Positions 58,763 to 64,000 of a stretch of DNA of 64,000 nt are shown here, piece by piece. The DNA comes from Neoconidiobolus thromboides FSU 785. Its lineage: Eukaryota > Entomophthoromycota > Entomophthoromycetes > Entomophthorales > Neoconidiobolaceae. Each line of letters opens with the position of its first letter. Position 1 is the stretch's first letter. Made by a program: the position numbers and the translations under genes. Below the pieces are notes generated by a model, which did no database searches, was not told the DNA's origin, and saw only the letters and a program-made list of their open reading frames with translations. The stretch covers positions 1-64,000 of the forward strand of contig MU626346.1 of the NCBI GenBank assembly GCA_025603075.1, given 5' to 3'.

Positions 58763-59826
58763 ATGTTTTGGACCCGAAATATTGAACGATTAAGTATATT
58801 CATTGGTGGAGCCAGTATTGGTATCTTATCCACTTATTTCATTGTTGGTACAAGTATTGGTATGACATCCTACCAAACCTTAGCACGTCGTGATCTAATT
58901 TATAACGATTATGATAACTCAGATATAAAAACCAATTATGACTCACATTTGATTAAACGTAATGAAAAACAAGAGGATTTATTAAAATATGGTTATCCAG
59001 GTAAGAATCATTATCATATACTATTTACCAGCCTCTAATAACCTACTCTAGGTCCCATTTCCGATTCAATAAGTCGTGATGCTTATATGGGTTCTTATAA
59101 CCGCCAGTTGCGTAACCCTAATTTTGTAATTGAAGTGTTAACTGAAGCCAAACTGAACCAAACAGGGGCTGACCGAGATAAATCGAAATTCAAAGAAGAT
59201 GATAGTATCCCTAAACTCTTCCGTGGTTTACTCAAAGACTACTCCAAGAGTGGTTATGATCGAGGTCACATGGCACCCGCTGGTGATGTGAAATATAGCC
59301 AATCCGCTATGGATGAAACGNNNNNNNNNNNNNNNNNNNNNNNNNNNNNNNNNNNNNNNNNNNNNNNNNNNNNNNNNNNNNNNNNNNNNNNNNNNNNNNN
59401 NNNNNNNNNNNNNNNNNNNNNNNNNNNNNNNNNNNNNNNNNNNNNNNNNNNNNNNNNNNNNNNNNNNNNNNNNNNNNNNNNNNNNNNNNNNNNNNNNNNN
59501 NNNNNNNNNNNNNNNNNNNNNNNNNNNNNNNNNNNNNNNNNNNNNNNNNNNNNNNNNNNNNNNNNNNNNNNNNNNNNNNNNNNNNNNNNNNNNNNNNNNN
59601 NNNNNNNNNNNNNNNNNNNNNNNNNNNNNNNNNNNNNNNNNNNNNNNNNNNNNNNNNNNNNNNNNNNNNNNNNNNNNNNNNNNNNNNNNNNNNNNNNNNN
59701 NNNNNATTGAAAAAGCATCAGGGCTTATCTTTTTTGATAAATTAGGACCAAATAAGGAAACTGAGAATTCTAAACTATGTGATAAAATTACTTGTAAATT
59801 TACTAGTAAGTTTGGTGAAAGTTAAG
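58763..59826 (+). CDS. NUC1 copy b, interrupted by an assembly gap
   Basis: Exon 1 58763-59001 and exon 2 from 59053, matching copy a with an intron at the same place. Sequence is present up to GRGHM-type motif SGYDRGHMAPAGDVK and SQSAMDET (59320), then 385 N (59321-59705), then IEKASGLIFFDKLGPNKETE to a stop at 59825. Copy a has 354 bases between the same anchors, and the frame is not kept across the gap, so the N count is probably only an estimate. Differences from copy a: a 13-residue in-frame duplication in the N-terminal membrane segment (FIGGASIGILSTY then FIVGTSIGMTSY) and a 2-bp loss near the end giving SKFGES and stop in place of SKFIEKVKSYQQ. Probably functional, but the gap hides about 118 codons including the metal-binding Asn. 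Confidence 0.8.
59321..59705. other. Assembly gap (385 N)
   Basis: Run of N within NUC1 copy b, exactly where copies a and b are near-identical on both sides; most likely an assembly break caused by the tandem duplication. Confidence 0.98.
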
Positions 59827-59899
59827 AGTTACTGACAGTAGTGATTAATAAAATATAAATAGAAATAAGAAAATGATAATATTGATGTTTTATTTTTAA

Positions 59900-61166
59900 T
59901 TAGATTAATTTATTTTTAACCCATTCTGCAATAGCTAAAGAACTAGTTAATCCTGGTGATTCGATACCTATTAAATTAATTAAATTCCCACGATTTTGAG
60001 TATTTAATTGTTTCATATAAAAATCTTGAATTTTATTATTGTCATTATCTGTAGATATCGATAATTTTGGTCTAATACCTGAATAATCAGGTAATAACTT
60101 TTCTTCTTTTAAATTTAATACATATTGAGATGCAGCATTAAAAAAAGTATTTCGACGTTCTTCATTAACTTGATAATTGATGTTTCTATTACTCAAATAT
60201 TCCACATCAGGACCAAATTTAGTTTTACCATTCAAATCCAACGTTAAATGAGTCCCTAAACTTGTTAGTTTTTTATCTGGTATTGGATAAATCAATCGAT
60301 TTGCTACTTTTTCACTATATGAAAAGTAATTGCCTTTACAATAAGTATACTCAAACTTTTCTTCTTTTTCATCAACTAATTCATTTAATAAATTGCCTAT
60401 TTTATCCGCTTGTAAACCAGCACAATTAATTACATTATTACATTTAATTAATACTACTTGATTAATTTTAAGATGCAATATCTTGACCAAATAACCATAA
60501 TTATTATTTGTTTTCATTACATCTAAAACTTCAGTATCATTTAAAAAAATTTGTTGTGATGATTTCATATAATTAAACAATAACGAATGAATATACTCAT
60601 GTGAATCAATTATTCCTGTCGTCTCTGATATCAATCCAAGCTTTGCTTTAATATTAGGTTCTTTTTGACTTATCTCAGTTTCCGATATATACTTTAAATT
60701 TATACCCAAGTCTTGACTCTTCTCTTTTAGTTTCTTTAAATAATCTATTTGTTCTGGTTCATTTTGTGCTACTATCCATTTGCCAATTTGATTATAATTT
60801 ACTTTATTTTGTTTACAATATTGGTATAAAAGTTCCTTCCCTCTTAAACACATACGCTCTTTATTACTATCTTTTTCATAATAAATACCTGCATGAATTA
60901 CTTCACTATTTCGACTACTATAATTTTAATTAATATTATACCTTTTAAATTCTATAATTCAAATGATTCTAATTTCATAAAACTTACCTAGTTTCCATCC
61001 CAATAGTTTCATTTTTCTCAATTAATATCATATTATGTTGATCATATCTTTGAGATTGATTTAATATATGTCCAATAGCACAACCTACTACACCACCACC
61101 AACAATAACAGTATCCGTATGAATAAGATCACTCACTTGACTACTAAACCGGCGTAAAAATTTCAT
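59900..61166 (-). CDS. L-2-hydroxyglutarate dehydrogenase, FAD-dependent
   Basis: Two exons on the minus strand: 60988-61166 and 59900-60917; 398 residues from MKFLRRFSSQ, a good mitochondrial presequence (an in-frame ATG at 61208 would add 14 hydrophobic residues). The dinucleotide-binding motif is DTVIVGGGVVGCAIGHIL. The family block GMETSRNSEVIHAGIYY spans the intron. Further conserved blocks: LRGKELLYQYCKQN, VINCAGLQADKIGNLL, YCKGNYFSYS, LIYPIPDKKLTSLGTHLTLD, FGPDVEYL, DYSGIRPKLS and LIGIESPGLTSSLAIAEWV. Known reaction: oxidises L-2-hydroxyglutarate to 2-oxoglutarate, a metabolite-repair role. Shorter than the human enzyme (463). Divergent from TAH18 across 178 bases. Confidence 0.94.
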
Positions 61167-61208
61167 ATTAAAAATGATGAATTTTAAATTTACTAAAAAT
61201 AGGTGCAT

Positions 61209-61344
61209 AAATTTAGACTAAGATTTGACGTTAACCAATTAGTATTCAAGTTGAGATAAGCTTATCAGATGAAGAATATAAATTAAAGTAATAAAATCGA
61301 ATATGTAGAAAAAACTCAGTTACCTTTCAAAATTTTAAAAATAA
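61209..61344. promoter_or_regulatory. Short divergent promoter L2HGDH / TAH18
   Basis: At most 178 bases lie between the divergent start codons (136 if the upstream dehydrogenase ATG is used). AT-rich; no specific motif identified. Confidence 0.4.
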
Positions 61345-63424
61345 ATGCTCAACATCAAAATCCTTTATGGTTCTCAAACTGGATATGCTTGTGATCTATC
61401 CTTACGCTTATATAACAGCCTTTATCGCCATGGTTTCAATATCATATTTATAGGCTTTATGGACTCTTACCCAATTGAAGATATATTAGAAGATGAAATG
61501 ATCTTATTTGTCTGTAGTACGACGGGAGAAGGCGAAGAACCAGACAACATGAAGCAATTTTGGAAATTTTTATTACGAAGAAATCTACCTGTAGATTTTT
61601 TGGATCATTTGAATTTTGGTGTATTTGGATTAGGGGATTCTTCATACGAAAAATTTAATTTTACAAGTAAAAAATTGTTCAAAAGATTAAAAATGTTAGG
61701 TGGGGAGAGTATTTTGGATAGAGGGGATGGGGATGATCGTCATTATTTGGGGTAAGTAATTAAAAGGGATGAAGAGGAAGTTTGGAAATGAGATTGATTA
61801 TTAAATTGTTTTTTGTTTTAGTGTTGATGGCGCTTATATACCTTGGGAAAAAGAACTGATCAAGAATTTATTAGATATGGAAAATAGAAGTTTCGAGAAA
61901 ATAGAAGAATATTTGTTACCCCCAGCTTCATTTCAGTTAAAATTAATTGAAAAGGAAATAAATCAAACGGATTATGAAGAGGAAGAAGCTTTGGAAGAAA
62001 ATTGGATAAAATTTAATGTTATTAAAAATGAAAGAGTTACTTCGAAAGATCATTTTCAAGATAGTAGACATTTGATATTTGAATCAATAGAAGAAGTGGA
62101 ATTAGAGTAAGTGCTATACTATGATAAAAGAGCCATTATTTATTATTCACTTTATTTAGTTATAATATGGGTGATGTTGCTTTAGTTAAACCAGAGAATA
62201 TTGATAGTGAAGTAGATGAATTTATTAATTTATTGAACATAAATGAATTAAAAGAGAATTATTATTTAATTGAAAATGTTAATAATGGTAAGTAAATCTT
62301 ATATATTATTCAATTAAATTATTAATATTAATATTAACTGTAAAGTTCGACAATTACCAACAAGTTTAAATAATAAACCAATAAAACTAAGAGATTTAAT
62401 CAAGAAATATGTTGATATCCACAGTATCCCTAAACGTACTTTTTTTGAATATTTATTACATTTCAGTAATGACTCACTTGAAATGGAGAAAATTCAAGAA
62501 TTCTTAAAAGATAGTGAAGAATTATTAGATTATGCTCAAAAGCCAAGAAGAACAATCGTTGAATGTTTAAATGATTTTCAGTCTTATAAAATAAATATAA
62601 ATTATTTACTAGATATGTTTCCATTGATCCAAACTCGTTCTTTTTCAATCTCAAGTTATAATAAGAAAAGGGTAGAATTATTAGTGGGAATAGTGGAATA
62701 TAAAAGTCAAATGAAGAAGTTGAGGACTGGTTTGATGGGGATGTTTATTAAAAAAGAATTGAAAGGTATTTTAGTAACATTCTTAAATAAAAATAGTAAA
62801 TAATAGTTTAATTTAATTTAATAGAGAATAACAGTATAGCTATTAAACTCAAAAAAGGCAGTATGAAATTCCCAGCAGATCTTACAATCCCAGTAATCAT
62901 GATAGGTCCTGGTTTAGGAGTAGCCCCTTTTCGTAGTGTAATTGAATATCGCATTGAAAATCAATATTATAATAATTATTTGTTATTTGGCTGTCGATAT
63001 TTTAATAAAGATAATTATTTTTATGAGGAATTCCAAAGATATGAAAAAGAAAATAAACTATGGTTTAAAACAGCTTATTCAAGGGATACAGTAAATGATC
63101 TATTATTCTATTGATTTATTGTTAATAATAATTTTTTAGGATCAAAAAGTTTATGTTCAAGATTTGATTATAAAATATAAGGAGATATTGATCGATTTGA
63201 TATTCAATCAAAATGCTTATGTTTTTACTTGTGGGTAAGTTATATATTTATAGAGTTAGTCTTTTATTTTATTAATATCGGTGTTTAATAGGAGTTCTAA
63301 AAATATGCCTAAAGGGGTAGAAAGGGCATTTAAAGAAATATTAGGTGAAGTAGTGGATAACTCAGAGGAATATTTAATTGAAATGAAGAAAAAATGGCGA
63401 TATCAAGTGGAATGCTGGGATTAA
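61345..63424 (+). CDS. TAH18: TAH18/NDOR1 NADPH-dependent diflavin reductase
   Basis: Seven exons: 61345-61751, 61822-62106, 62160-62287, 62346-62765, 62825-63090, 63140-63234, 63292-63424; 577 residues (yeast 623). Flavodoxin domain: IKILYGSQTGYACDLSLRLY, LFVCSTTGEGEEPDNMKQFW, FGVFGLGDSSYEKFN, RGDGDDRHYLGVDGAYIPWE. FAD domain: TRSFSISS (RxYSxxS type). NADPH domain: MIGPGLGVAPFRSVIEYR, LLFGCRYFNKDNYFYEEFQR, QKVYVQDLI, VFTCGSSKNMPKGV, and the C-terminal aromatic WRYQVECWD. Function: passes electrons from NADPH through FAD and FMN to Dre2 in cytosolic Fe-S cluster assembly. Intron 3 ends in AAAG. Confidence 0.96.
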
Positions 63425-63511
63425 AAAATAAACTCAAAAAAGAATTTTGTGAAAAATCGACTAATTTTAATTTTTTTCCTTTTTTCAGTATTAATTTTTT
63501 TTAAAACAAAA

Positions 63512-64000
63512 ATGAAATACCAAACTCTGATTCAACAAAACAAGTGTCTTCAAACAATTCAACAACTACTAATTATCGAAAAAGAATTTCAACAAATAAT
63601 AAACCAACGTAATATTTTATTAGATGATTTAAATCATTATTATCGGCAAAAGGTACAACTTTTACAAGGAAAAAGTAAGACTTGATATACTAACTCTAAA
63701 AAATGTTACTAATTTTATTTCATTTTAATTCCATATATAGATGATGAAAGTTTACTTGATATAAACGATAAGACTATTGGAATAATAGCAATGAAGAGCG
63801 AATTAACATTAAAGAACATACTATCACAATTAAAAAAACAACAATTATTAATAAAATCTTTAATCGATATAAACAAAACTTGTGCTAATAATAAGTTAAT
63901 CAAAAATAGTGCTTCTTCTGAAGTAACCTGTGTAATCACTAATATTACACTAATTGAATCTATCCTCCCGAAACAGGAACAAGTACTTGGCTGGATCAAT
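63512..64000 (+). CDS. Coiled-coil protein, 5' part only
   Basis: Exon 1 63512-63674 starts at the first ATG (MKYQTLIQQNKCLQTIQQ); a 66-nt intron (63675-63740) joins in phase to exon 2, which stays open to the window edge. About 140 residues are visible, rich in Gln, Leu, Ile, Asn and Lys with heptad-like spacing (IEKEFQQIINQRNILLDDLN, LKNILSQLKKQQLLIKSLID). Only 87 bases downstream of TAH18 on the same strand. I do not recognise a family; a structural or complex-scaffold protein is possible. Confidence 0.6.

Overview
This window is eukaryotic and almost certainly from an early-diverging fungus. The DNA is very AT-rich. Genes are split by many very short introns (about 36-70 nt, GTAAGT-type donors, TAG and quite often AAG acceptors). 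The gene set is fungal: SET1, UFO1/Pof10-type F-box protein, NoxR, GET2-like, eIF3i, TRM9, DIM1, TAH18, Adp1/ABCG and a full ABCC transporter. The intronless rhodopsin-like 7TM receptor recalls the receptor-rich Entomophthoromycotina (Conidiobolus-type) fungi, but the placement is an inference. I rebuilt every multi-exon gene by hand from reading phase and family conservation; exon lists are in the entries.

Layout. 1-5 kb: tandem repeat, small secreted CBM19-like protein, decayed DUF4419 gene, GET2/CAML-like gene. 5-16.8 kb: compact housekeeping block (flavin reductase-like protein, eIF3i, large ABCG transporter, UFO1-like F-box/WD40/UIM protein, UPF3). 16.8-31 kb: gene-poor stretch full of a ~105-bp terminal-inverted-repeat element (14 copies in the window), a ~930-bp permuted inverted duplication, decayed coding tracts, and two intronless membrane-protein genes (7TM receptor, MFS transporter). 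31-33 kb: NoxR, the NADPH-oxidase regulator. 33.4-44 kb: a chromatin and methyltransferase block: a 1674-residue protein fusing AT-hooks, a Tudor/chromo-barrel, ZZ-like and PHD-like zinc modules to a bacterial-type DNA N4/N6 methyltransferase, then TRM9 and SET1 on the other strand. 46-56.4 kb: ABCC transporter, HUS1, DIM1, WDR53-like, AP-2 sigma. 56.6-63.4 kb: tandem NUC1 (endonuclease G) pair with an assembly gap, L-2-hydroxyglutarate dehydrogenase, TAH18. A coiled-coil gene runs off the right edge.

The strongest candidate for an undescribed system is the reader-methyltransferase fusion at 33471-38999. All ten exons keep one open frame, the catalytic core keeps the FxGxGT and SHPPY motifs, and it sits in the same ~10.5-kb block as SET1. 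It could be a chromatin-targeted DNA cytosine-N4 or adenine-N6 methyltransferase. The other striking structures are the A-B / inverted A-inverted B repeat at 21366-22296 and the short-element colony around it.
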